Below, piece by piece: positions 57,227 to 64,000 of a DNA stretch of 64,000 nucleotides; the first letter of the stretch is position 1; every line of letters begins with the position of its first letter. The notes beneath the pieces were generated by a model. That model had not been told where the DNA came from. It did not search any database and saw only the letters and a list, made by a program, of their open reading frames with translations. The DNA lies in the NCBI GenBank assembly GCA_947500295.1, contig CANMRM010000006.1, positions 248,001-312,000 on the forward strand, written 5' to 3'. Both the position numbers and the translations under genes were made by a program. The stretch is from an uncultured Kordiimonas sp. GTDB taxonomy: Bacteria; Pseudomonadota; Alphaproteobacteria; Sphingomonadales; Kordiimonadaceae.

Positions 57227-57574
57227 TCATTTGGACTGGTTCTGCATGTCCCACAATAATTCAGCAACGGATGCGAGGTGTGAAACCTGATTTTCCGGTA
57301 AAGTATCAAGAATAATACTCACAACTGCCGCAAAATGGTCACGGTGCTTTTTGTCACCGATATCTTTAATAAAAATGCTGGGGCACACCCTGAGTTTTTC
57401 GCCAATCTGGATAAGGCGGGTAGGGGTAATCGGCGCTTGGCCGCGTTCAATCTTGCCGGTTTGCTGGGCCGTAATGCCCATGTGCTTGCCAAGCTCCGCG
57501 CGGCTGATGCCTGCGGACCGGCGAACGGTCATAATGCGCTGGCCGATTTCTCGGTCTACATCAATAATAGTCAT
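57227..57574 (-). CDS. XRE-family regulator of the second element
   Basis: 115 aa from the ATG at 57574 (GGGAAGG upstream; a TTG at 57589 is possible). HTH residues about 8-60 (IMTVRRSAGISRAELGKHMG, then ITAQQTGKIERGQAPITPTR), then a helical tail. It is divergent from the LuxR gene. Small dyads in the 151-bp interval (ACAC-N9-GTGT near 57596, TTGA-N8-TCAA near 57613) could be its operators. Confidence 0.75.
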   Translation of the reverse strand: MTIIDVDREIGQRIMTVRRSAGISRAELGKHMGITAQQTGKIERGQAPITPTRLIQIGEKLRVCPSIFIKDIGDKKHRDHFAAVVSIILDTLPENQVSHLASVAELLWDMQNQSK

Positions 57575-57725
57575 AAGCGGCCTTCCCAAACCAACACAAT
57601 TAGTAAGTGTATCTTGATAAAATTGTCAATTATTAAGAGTGAAAACATTGCCTTGAGTTGTATTGTCTGCTTATTATTCGCGCTGGTTGTGCAGAGTGCC
57701 GTTAGCTCGGGTAGGGGGAACTGAT

Positions 57726-58448
57726 TTGAATATCAGCCGTGACACAATCGAAATTTCCTTGAACTTCATTGAAGAATTGTACCGGGACAAAACCCGTGAA
57801 AACCTCAAGCGGTTGCTGTGGGATATTTGCCGCATGGCTGGGCTGGAGGGCTTTACATGGTGGTACGGCACGCACGATGTGCATGAACAGATAGACACCC
57901 GGCCTTCAGAATGGATGAAACACTATGAGGACAAGGGCCTGTTACTGCTGGACCCGATCGTCAGGGAAGCCGTGCTTGGCCTGAAAGACTTTCAATGGAG
58001 CAGTGCGCTTGCCAAACGCAACACCAGCCGGCAGTCCATGCATGTCATGGGCGAGGCGAGTGAATTCGGCATGAAAGACGGGGTGCATTTTCCCGTTGGC
58101 ACACTCGACGGAAAATGGGGGTGCCTATCCTTCTATTGCGAGAAGGAAGAGGCGGCAACAGATGCTTGGCTACGCTACAGATTGCTGCTGAAACAGATAG
58201 CGTTTTATTGCATGCAATTCAGTGAAGACATCGGCATGGCCGACCAGAAATATCAGCCTTTGAGCCCGACTGAAAAGGATGCGCTGATCCTATTGATGCA
58301 CAACCTCACGCGGGATCAGGCCGCTGCCCATATGGGCGTTTCGCGGGCGACCCTTGACGACAAGGTGAGCGCGATACTGCGCAAGTTTCAGTCTCGAAAC
58401 TTGGTCAACGCCGCCATAAAAGCGCGCAATCAACTCAATTTTGAATGA
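57726..58448 (+). CDS. LuxR-type AHL-responsive regulator 3
   Basis: 240 aa from a TTG at 57726 preceded by AGGGGG. A TTG at 57663 is rejected as too far upstream. AHL-pocket residues Trp63, Tyr67, Asp76 and Trp91 keep exactly TraR spacing (SEWMKHY...LLLDP...FQWSSAL). The GerE HTH is about 175-230 (LSPTEKDALILLMHNLTRDQ, AAAHMGVSRATLDDKVSAIL). It is cognate to the LuxI 393 bp downstream, with one small gene between. It is a different lineage from the two phage LuxR proteins in linker and HTH. Confidence 0.85.
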   Translation: MNISRDTIEISLNFIEELYRDKTRENLKRLLWDICRMAGLEGFTWWYGTHDVHEQIDTRPSEWMKHYEDKGLLLLDPIVREAVLGLKDFQWSSALAKRNTSRQSMHVMGEASEFGMKDGVHFPVGTLDGKWGCLSFYCEKEEAATDAWLRYRLLLKQIAFYCMQFSEDIGMADQKYQPLSPTEKDALILLMHNLTRDQAAAHMGVSRATLDDKVSAILRKFQSRNLVNAAIKARNQLNFE

Positions 58449-58468
58449 CTGTGTAGGGATCAAGACAA

Positions 58469-58756
58469 ATGAATTGGGAAAAGTTACTGGACTATGGAGC
58501 TAATGCTGTTGTGACTGTCGTGGCTGGCGCTGCGGTTTACTTCTATGTTGAGATCGAGAATTTGAAAACAGATATATTGGAGTTGGATGCCAGAACTGAA
58601 TTGGCGCTAAAAAAACAAGCTGAATGCGAAGGGCTTGGGCAGCGAATTGTGGATCTACAAATTGATCCCGGCTTTTCGCGGATTGTGGAGCAGGCTGAGG
58701 AGGTTTTTACAAAAAGGGGTTGTGTTGTGGGCATTCAGGAAGGCAATAACAACTAA
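58469..58756 (+). CDS. Membrane-anchored coiled-coil protein between luxR and luxI
   Basis: 95 aa. One N-terminal helix (VVTVVAGAAVYFYVEI) followed by a coiled coil (LKTDILELDARTELALKKQA) and a Cys-containing tail. It is 20 bp after luxR, so co-transcribed. Insertion of such a gene between luxR and luxI is often regulatory, but no RsaL/RsaM similarity is seen. Confidence 0.55.
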   Translation: MNWEKLLDYGANAVVTVVAGAAVYFYVEIENLKTDILELDARTELALKKQAECEGLGQRIVDLQIDPGFSRIVEQAEEVFTKRGCVVGIQEGNNN

Positions 58757-58840
58757 CTCTCACACACCCTATTTTAACGGGGTTTCTGCCTAAATTCATT
58801 AATGAGATGATCTTTTCCGGAACATTGGAAAGGGTCTTTC

Positions 58841-59473
58841 ATGGCAATACTTGCAACCGGCGCCGACTTGGCAATACACCCCGAAATCAGGGACAGCCTT
58901 CACAGGTTCCGAAAGCGCATTTTCAGTGACAAACTGCGCTGGGACGTGAAGGTCAATAACGGCAAAGAGGCGGATCAGTATGACCGCCCGGATGCCGTCT
59001 ATATCCTTTATCTTGAGGACAATGAGGTATTGGGCTGCTGGCGTCTGTTGAAGACCACCAGCCCCTACATGCTGGCTGACATCTGGCCAGAATTTGCTGA
59101 CGGCTATCTGCCGAGCCGGGCGGGGTGCGCAGAGCTTTCGCGCTGGGCTGTTGATATGAAGCGGCTGGGCTGGGAAGGTTTTGAGCGCGCAGCTGTAGAT
59201 ATGTTTTGCACGCTCGCGGAGTATTGCCTTGCTTCCAACATCTCGGAACTGATCATGATCCAAGACCCGACTGTCACACCCCTGACGACGCAGGTGTTCG
59301 GGTTGCCGCATGTTAGGACGAAACCCCGTAGCGCGGGCGTGGCTGACGCCCACGTTGTGTCCTTCAGGCCCGCGTTTGCGGAGCAGATAAGGCAGGCTGT
59401 TGAATTGTTCGATTTGGATGCGCCTTTGTCCGTTGGGCTAGGCACCATGTCTCAAGTTGTTGCGGCGGAGTAG
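58841..59473 (+). CDS. LuxI-type acyl-homoserine-lactone synthase
   Basis: 210 aa. All LuxI landmarks are at canonical positions: Arg24, Phe28, Trp34, Asp45, Asp48, Arg68, Glu98 and Arg101. The surrounding motifs are FRKRIF, ADQYD, GCWRLLKTTSPYML and AELSRWAVD. It synthesises an AHL from SAM and acyl-ACP. The acyl preference cannot be read reliably. Normal family length, in contrast to the phage synthase at 12271. Paired with LuxR 3. Confidence 0.9.
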   Translation: MAILATGADLAIHPEIRDSLHRFRKRIFSDKLRWDVKVNNGKEADQYDRPDAVYILYLEDNEVLGCWRLLKTTSPYMLADIWPEFADGYLPSRAGCAELSRWAVDMKRLGWEGFERAAVDMFCTLAEYCLASNISELIMIQDPTVTPLTTQVFGLPHVRTKPRSAGVADAHVVSFRPAFAEQIRQAVELFDLDAPLSVGLGTMSQVVAAE

Positions 59474-59478
59474 GGCGC

Positions 59479-59721
59479 ATGGCTGAAGAGAAACAGATAG
59501 CGCCTTGGGCTTTGAAGTCGCGCGAATACCGGAAGCCCGAAGACCTCAATAAATCTGAGCGGGAATGGTACGCAGACCTTGATAAAATTCAGGAAGAGGT
59601 GAAGAGCAAAGGCTATGAAGAACTCGCCATGCAAATTGAGCTTGCAAAGCGGTCTTTGCAGTCCCACGGCACGCGCCGAATCACCCCCACGCACAAAGGA
59701 TCTTCAGGCCCGGCTCATTAG
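59479..59721 (+). CDS. Small charged protein after luxI
   Basis: 80 aa, Lys/Glu-rich (KSREYRKPEDLNKSEREWYA), helical. It starts 5 bp after the luxI stop and is thus the last gene of the AHL operon. No family recognised. Confidence 0.55.
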   Translation: MAEEKQIAPWALKSREYRKPEDLNKSEREWYADLDKIQEEVKSKGYEELAMQIELAKRSLQSHGTRRITPTHKGSSGPAH

Positions 59722-59902
59722 CTCTAATTGAAGCCATTATATCCTTTGAAGATATGCCTGCTTGGGGGGTGTTATCGTCTAAAGACACACTCGTGCGATT
59801 GCACTGGACATGGCCTTCACAGCCTTTGCAGACTGCTCGCTTGTTGAACGAATGGCAGTTGGCAATAGGTGCGGGGTGTGAAAGGGAAAACCCGAAATAG
59901 GC

Positions 59903-60511
59903 TTAAAGGTACTCAATATTGTGGGGCGTTGAAATCTCGCGAACGACAAGTGTTATGCGGCAATTGCCTGCATCATCCCCACTGCCCACTGATCCGGTAT
60001 ACCAGTTGTCCGAGCCCGCCTGATACACAAGAGGTTTCTGGTCCGAAGACTGATGTGGGATGAGCGTAAACTTGCGACCATCCTTGCCGATTTCATAGAT
60101 ACCCACTGTTGGGCCGTCCTTGCCCTCTATTTCCGCTGTCACAACTAAACCGGGACCGACATAGCGTGCGAGCGCGGTATCGGAGGCGCTGGTATAGATT
60201 TCAGCAGGAATGCCGGTCACGGTAGTTCCATTTGGCAATTGTCTCGTTATGGCATCTTTTCCGGTCTGTCCTAAAAGATCGGCCCGGGTAACGCCGCCAA
60301 CATCTTCCCAAACTCTATAAGCATCTACTCCGTGTTGCTCGAATACTGGAAGTAATTTTTCGACGACATCAACGGGTAGGAATGCCTTCTTAGAAGAGTA
60401 TTCCCAATTCGAGTAGCTGTGTTTTTCCACACCAGCTAGATCGGCAAATTTTCGGACTGAAAGGCCCGTTTCGAGACGAAGGGCTTTAAGTTTTTCACCA
60501 ACTTTTTCCAT
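59903..60511 (-). CDS. CI-like repressor of the second element
   Basis: 202 aa from the ATG at 60511. HTH about 2-60 (KLKALRLETGLSVRKFADLA, GVEKHSYSNWEY). The C-terminal part (YVGPGLVVTAEIEGKDG, SDNWYTGSVGSGDDAGNCRI) resembles the end of the phage repressor at 14070, and I see no convincing S24 catalytic dyad. Its start faces the operator GTCCTA-N5-TAGGAC at 60582, whose twin controls the excisionase/integrase genes, so it probably keeps the element integrated. Confidence 0.75.
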   Translation of the reverse strand: MEKVGEKLKALRLETGLSVRKFADLAGVEKHSYSNWEYSSKKAFLPVDVVEKLLPVFEQHGVDAYRVWEDVGGVTRADLLGQTGKDAITRQLPNGTTVTGIPAEIYTSASDTALARYVGPGLVVTAEIEGKDGPTVGIYEIGKDGRKFTLIPHQSSDQKPLVYQAGSDNWYTGSVGSGDDAGNCRITLVVREISTPHNIEYL

Positions 60512-60573
60512 AGAGAAGATGTTTACAAACATTCTGTTACTCGGTCTGTATTTCAATAAAAAGAAAAAAACTG

Positions 60574-60599
60574 TTGACAGTGTCCTAGAAATTAGGACA
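60574..60599 (+). promoter_or_regulatory. Repressor operator overlapping a rightward -35
   Basis: TTGACA (60574-60579) is followed directly by TGTCCTAGAAATTAGGACA, a perfect 7-bp inverted repeat with 5-bp spacer (60581-60599). The -10 is not obvious. It shares its core with the site at 57208-57224. Confidence 0.6.
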
Positions 60600-60889
60600 G
60601 CTTATCACCATTCCTCGCCGAAAGAGAGGACCGGACGTGAAGCTGTGAGAGGTGGGGCGTCTGGTCCACGGGGAACCGGAACAGGCATCAAGATAGGACC
60701 ACGCCGTGAATACTCAGTTAGAGAAATGTTCATCTCAGATTCATGACTTTGCACCTGCGCCTATCTCTTGGCCTGTCGCAGTGCAAATGGCCGGGCGCTC
60801 TCACATCACGCCCGGTCATCTCAACTTATTTTCTGTTCAAGACGTTCCCGCAACGGTAGTTTTCAACACAACTATCGAAAGTGGTGAAG
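60600..60889 (+). other. Leader region without a recognised gene
   Basis: No convincing coding frame lies between the operator and the gene at 60890. It holds a hairpin GGCCGGGCG...CGCCCGGTC (60789-60817) followed by ATCTCAACTTATTTTC, which may act as an attenuator or terminator. Confidence 0.45.
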
Positions 60890-61327
60890 ATGATGGAACA
60901 GAAAAAGCTACCCAAGCCCAACTTGGACAATGTTACGGAGGCGCTGAAGATTATGCAGGCGACTTACAAGTTTTGGCTGTTGATTGGCGCCGGGGGTGTC
61001 GTTGCTGTTTTAGCACTGATGGGGCAGATATTCCCGGCCAATCCGATATTGGCGCTGTTGCTCGTCTTGCCAGCGGTGCTGTATGCGGTCCTGATCATAT
61101 ACGCCATCCACAAAATGGGGGAATTGGGCAATTCCTATTTCGGGCGGTTTGTAGACCAGCACAATCGTTACTATGGCTTTACCAAAGACAAAAAGCCCAA
61201 AATCAAGCCACTCTCGATGCCCTTGTTTCAGCCGCTTCACAAGTCTATCCCGTTTTGGATTTTCATGGCGGGATCACTGACAATGCTGGCAATATTCGGG
61301 TACCACATCAGCAAACTAGGCACTTAA
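60890..61327 (+). CDS. Two- to three-span membrane protein
   Basis: 145 aa from one of two adjacent ATGs (60890/60893). Hydrophobic segments are about 30-50 (WLLIGAGGVVAVLALMG), 53-75 (PILALLLVLPAVLYAVLIIY) and 120-140 (IPFWIFMAGSLTMLAIFGYH), with a basic loop between. Under the repressor-controlled promoter. Function unknown. Confidence 0.6.
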   Translation: MMEQKKLPKPNLDNVTEALKIMQATYKFWLLIGAGGVVAVLALMGQIFPANPILALLLVLPAVLYAVLIIYAIHKMGELGNSYFGRFVDQHNRYYGFTKDKKPKIKPLSMPLFQPLHKSIPFWIFMAGSLTMLAIFGYHISKLGT

Positions 61328-61487
61328 CAGACCAATCTAATGGCGGTGCATCATGAGCACCGCTTCCCTTCAAAGTGGCAGTAATTCAGAATGCGTTGCA
61401 GTGCCGTACGCCATAGGCGGCGCTCCGCAGGGCCATAAGCACGGGTGCGCTGTCCCCGGCCATTTTGACGAAAGACCGTTAAACAAG

Positions 61488-62378
61488 CTAGAAGCGCCGC
61501 GAACGCAGGAACTCTCGCAAAGAGCTGTTCAATTTCTGCGTGCAGTTGACGCTTTTTTCTATGCGCATTTCACTAAACAGCTCCGGCGACATGTTTTCGC
61601 AGCTATTTTCTGGCCTAAATTGGGTTGTAACGACAGTCGGTTTTCTTATGGTCAGGAAGGGCAGTCTTCTATTGTTGTCACTCTGATTAACCAAGCAGTT
61701 GCTTTCAACAATTCCAGGCATATGTCGGTCGGCAATCTCTTGAGTGTCAAAGAAGATGTTGAGGCCGTCCATTGCATTGCCTTCAATTGTGATGCCGTCG
61801 GGCTGCCCTTTAATATCCAAAAGTGCATCAGTCAAATTCGATCCCAATATTCTAATGTTGCCCCAAAAGCCTCCTTGATAAACGAAATCGTCGTTGTCCT
61901 CATAATTGAGCATAATGATCATACGCTCGGCATTCGAATAGTTAATCTCAAACCAATAAGGATTGTGGGCACTATAGGATGCATAGGAAGCGTTGCTTTC
62001 TTGAATCATGAGGTCAGGGTTACCGCGCAACAGCCTAATGTTCGTCATTTCAAGGTTCCAGCACACCATTCTGCCATCAAAGTCGGCATGAAAGTCATAT
62101 ATCTCAGAGCCGCTGACGTCGCTACCGTCAACGTCGATACCCGACCCAATCAATCGGTTCAGTGCAGTAATCTTGTTGTTCGTCAACCCCAACAAAGCGC
62201 GATCGTCTTCAATCTGTGCGGCATCACGGTCTTGTTGGCTCTGATTAAATGCAATTACAGTGATGATAATACCCAAAGAACCGGCCACTTTGAGCGGTTC
62301 CGCAACCGCGCGTCCAATTTTTGGAAGGTCTTCAAGAACCAGTTCTTTGCAAGCAATCGAAAAAGCGGACTTAGCCAT
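61488..62378 (-). CDS. Membrane-anchored protein of unknown function
   Basis: 296 aa. One helix near the N-terminus (about 29-46, PLKVAGSLGIIITVIAFNQS), then an extended beta-rich region with pentapeptide-like spacing (NLEMTNIRLLRGNPDLMIQE, GNIRILGSNLTDALLDIKGQ). The C-terminus has two Cys residues. It is monocistronic, opposite to its neighbours. This is typical of accessory cargo such as defence or exclusion proteins, but nothing identifies its activity. Confidence 0.55.
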   Translation of the reverse strand: MAKSAFSIACKELVLEDLPKIGRAVAEPLKVAGSLGIIITVIAFNQSQQDRDAAQIEDDRALLGLTNNKITALNRLIGSGIDVDGSDVSGSEIYDFHADFDGRMVCWNLEMTNIRLLRGNPDLMIQESNASYASYSAHNPYWFEINYSNAERMIIMLNYEDNDDFVYQGGFWGNIRILGSNLTDALLDIKGQPDGITIEGNAMDGLNIFFDTQEIADRHMPGIVESNCLVNQSDNNRRLPFLTIRKPTVVTTQFRPENSCENMSPELFSEMRIEKSVNCTQKLNSSLREFLRSRRF

Positions 62379-62866
62379 TTACTCCTCCTGCAGTTGAGTA
62401 AATCAAGGTATTGCATTCGCCTGTTGCCTTCAACAGCCCCGCGGGCGTTGGCATGACCAGCACTATCATTTGCCTCGGCTGCAAACATAGCAGTCACACA
62501 CTGGTTGGAGGCGAACCCACAGACGTTCGGTGCCGCAACCTGACATTTAACAACAATCGTTTTTCAAGCCGTTCGGCGCTGTTTTGCCGCCAGTCTGAGG
62601 ACCATTGCGGCGATATTGCACGCGGATTTTCACCGCGCTCAGTCCACCGAGAAGAGGGCCGGGATGCCCGGCCTTCTTCCCGTGGGACTGGACACCCGAC
62701 GGGCCGTGAACAGGAAGAGGCGAGGGCGCAAGCCCTCCCTCTGACTTAAGCGTTCGCCTTGGCCTTGCGCGAAGCGACAAGGCCACACTGAGGCGGAAAA
62801 TTTTCTGTTTTCGGCTTGCCGTCCCCCTCGCCGGGCAGGCGTGTATCAATCCAGAAAGGAACAGCA
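62379..62866 (+). other. Gene-free region with a cluster of four strong hairpins
   Basis: Four hairpins are: CGCGG/CCGCG (62621-62637); a 13-bp stem, 62651-62679, with a 3-nt loop and one G-T pair, nested in CAGTCC/GGACTG; AGAGG-c-GAGGGC-GCAA-GCCCTC-CCTCT (62716-62742); and GGCCTTG-CGC-GAA-GCG-a-CAAGGCC (62761-62784). A GAAAGGA ribosome-binding site follows before 62867. Such density suggests a structured RNA or a rolling-circle/single-strand origin. The first 240 bp contain nothing recognised. Confidence 0.55.
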
Positions 62867-63301
62867 ATGCAGATCGGAATATTGGAAGCGAAACAGGGTC
62901 AACAGGGCACGTTTTTCATGGGCACTCTTGAAATCCTGAATGATCAGATTGAAGTGGCGATGGGACCAAATCCCCTTAAGGGGCAGTATGAAGATGCGGC
63001 GGATTTTGAGTTCCGGTTTCCTACCCGGAATTGGACCAAATGCGGCAATGCATCCGAGAAGACATCGAAACGCACAGGCATGCAATACATCAAGGGTGCG
63101 ATTGTCCAGCAGGGCACAGGCACCGTGTATGTGAACCTCTATGAGGTGATGGATGAAAAGGGAAAGAATGTAACTGCCTATAACGTGCATTACACGGGCG
63201 ACAGCATTGCCAATGCGCGGCGGCGTGCTGGTACTGGTGGGCCTGCGCGGGCTGTACCGCCAAGCAGCGGTGAACCGCTTAAAGACAGTATTCCCTACTG
63301 A
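62867..63301 (+). CDS. Conserved protein of the second element, possible ssDNA-binding role
   Basis: 144 aa from the ATG at 62867 (GAAAGGA upstream). Beta-rich, with FFMGTLEILNDQIEVAMGPN, FRFPTRNWTKCGNASEKTSK and a Pro/Arg tail. Size and beta pattern would suit a small nucleic-acid-binding protein, but I do not recognise a family. Its stop overlaps the next ATG. Confidence 0.5.
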   Translation: MQIGILEAKQGQQGTFFMGTLEILNDQIEVAMGPNPLKGQYEDAADFEFRFPTRNWTKCGNASEKTSKRTGMQYIKGAIVQQGTGTVYVNLYEVMDEKGKNVTAYNVHYTGDSIANARRRAGTGGPARAVPPSSGEPLKDSIPY

Positions 63302-63873
63302 TGAACGTTGTACCGCTCAGGAAACCGCCGTCGCATGGCGGCGGCGAACCTGAGAAATTCGAGGAATTTGGCAACTGGAAAGTGCCCATAAACGCTACGT
63401 GGGTTTTGGATTTTGCCGTATGCGACGACAGATATGTTTACACCGGCAGCAAGCGCCAGATACGCGAACTGTTTTGGGAAATCTTCAAACATGATCTTGT
63501 GTATCTCATTGACCGTCCCCGGCCTGTATCCGGTTGGGGCGAGGGCTGGAAGATCAGCCCGATTTCAGATTTTTTGCTTCTAGGATTTGGGCCGCTTCTT
63601 TGGGAAGAGCGCGCGGAGGCCATCACTGCCGCCCGCCGCACAAAAGAGCATGGACCCGAGCAAGTGCCGGACATTGGTTTGGTGATCCGCGACCGTATTG
63701 CACATTGGTATCAGGACTTGGGGTTGCAGGCTCCGACACAGGCATTTTTTGGATATCAGCGCCGTGAAAGCGATGTGTGGGACGAAGAGTTCGTGCCCCC
63801 GTGGGTGAAGTGTCAAACTTTCTGTGGAGCGGCGAAAAACGCCACGTTCCACAAGCCCAAACTGGTCAACTGA
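63301..63873 (+). CDS. Conserved protein of the second element, unknown function
   Basis: 190 aa, Trp- and Arg-rich alpha/beta (FGNWKVPINATWVLDFAVCD, KRQIRELFWEIFKHDLVYLI, PPWVKCQTFCGAA). Translationally coupled to the 144-aa protein. No family recognised. Confidence 0.5.
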   Translation: MNVVPLRKPPSHGGGEPEKFEEFGNWKVPINATWVLDFAVCDDRYVYTGSKRQIRELFWEIFKHDLVYLIDRPRPVSGWGEGWKISPISDFLLLGFGPLLWEERAEAITAARRTKEHGPEQVPDIGLVIRDRIAHWYQDLGLQAPTQAFFGYQRRESDVWDEEFVPPWVKCQTFCGAAKNATFHKPKLVN

Positions 63874-63936
63874 AATTAAGGGGGGGTCATTGTAACACCC
63901 CCCCTCGGAAATACATTGAGAGGTCATCAAGCCGCT

Positions 63937-64000
63937 ATGAAGATACTGCGATATGGTTTTGACACCATAGATGTGAGTTTTCAGGCCGCGTTGACGGAAG
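63937..64000 (+). CDS. 5' end of a further gene, cut by the right edge
   Basis: Starts at the ATG at 63937 with GAGAGG upstream: MKILRYGFDTIDVSFQAAL and on. Only 21 codons are visible. Its position after the pair of small genes and the hairpin cluster would suit a replication initiator, but the visible part is too short to judge. Confidence 0.4.
   Translation, partial: MKILRYGFDTIDVSFQAALTE

Larger units (their letters stand above)
55628..64000. mobile_element. Second integrative element with its own AHL system (right end outside window)
   Basis: Integrase, AlpA-like protein, XRE protein, LuxR, LuxI, CI-like repressor and membrane proteins are followed by a hairpin cluster and a conserved pair. 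Shared operators GTCCTA-N5-TAGGAC upstream of the excisionase/integrase genes and beside the repressor tie the region together. No capsid, portal or conjugation gene is visible in the 8.4 kb shown. The hairpin cluster near 62.6 kb hints at a replication region. The element type remains open. Confidence 0.65.

Noticed and set aside
58813-58832. TTTTCC-N8-GGAAAG dyad just before luxI 2 as a possible lux box
   Set aside because: Only five symmetric pairs, no match to the two phage lux-box-like sites, and it overlaps the ribosome-binding site. Chance occurrence is likely.
61353-62456. 367-codon plus-strand ORF
   Set aside because: Antisense to the 296-aa membrane protein, which has a clean hydrophobic segment and better composition. 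The plus-strand product is Asn/Ile/Val-rich without domain logic.

Overview
The window is almost entirely mobile DNA from what looks like an alphaproteobacterium, at roughly 50-55% GC. The pointers are a GapR-type (DUF2312) gene, several acyl-homoserine-lactone (AHL) systems and alphaproteobacterial-style phage genes. I cannot name the genus. Two integrated elements abut at one tRNA-Cys(GCA) gene at 55554-55627. The left element (1 to about 55.55 kb) is a nearly complete temperate phage with a podovirus-type virion. The right element (about 55.63 kb to beyond 64 kb) has its own integrase, excisionase-like gene, repressor and AHL system.

Left prophage, leftward arm (1-11.2 kb, minus strand): the N-terminus of an integrase that runs off the left edge, an excisionase-like protein, a zinc-ribbon protein, small phage proteins, and a 5-methylcytosine methyltransferase with eight internal repeats. 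These are followed by a XRE regulator, a DnaQ-type exonuclease, a MazG-like protein, a GapR-like nucleoid protein, a 540-bp structured non-coding stretch, a RecT/YqaJ recombination pair and a small membrane protein. The leftward promoter at 11.32-11.35 kb carries operator-like sites matching those beside the phage repressor.

Control region (11.2-15 kb): a rightward luxR-luxI-luxR cassette lies beside the phage repressor and Cro-like genes. Two closely similar 20-bp lux-box-like dyads (11368-11387 and 13945-13964) each overlap a -35 hexamer with the same geometry. The first precedes luxR1. The second drives transcription rightward into a 71-aa ORF convergent with and antisense to the repressor gene. 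I read this as a self-contained AHL circuit that may set the lysis-lysogeny decision. It resembles known phage LuxR/antirepressor switches, but here the phage also carries the synthase.

Rightward early region (15-21.6 kb): DUF1064 nuclease, DNA methyltransferase, an O-like replication gene with phased 12-bp iterons inside it, and small genes ending in a DUF2829/Tad2-like anti-defence candidate. Late region (21.6-54.6 kb): promoter plus terminator leader, a 1581-aa tail fibre, glycine-rich adhesin, terminase (large subunit split by one in-frame TAA), portal, scaffold and N4-gp56-type capsid. Then come adaptor and tail proteins, an Ala-rich fibre, the lysis cassette (transglycosylase, Rz/Rz1), ejection-type proteins and a 2598-aa polyvalent protein with an embedded high-GC3 ORF. 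The right end has a bidirectional terminator, two small minus-strand genes, three TGTGGGAA arm-type repeats and tRNA-Cys.

Right element: tyrosine integrase, AlpA-like protein, XRE regulator, LuxR, LuxI, a CI-like repressor and membrane proteins. A GTCCTA-N5-TAGGAC operator occurs twice, in the control region of the repressor and upstream of the excisionase/integrase genes. A cluster of four strong hairpins precedes a conserved pair of genes, and a further gene is cut by the right edge.
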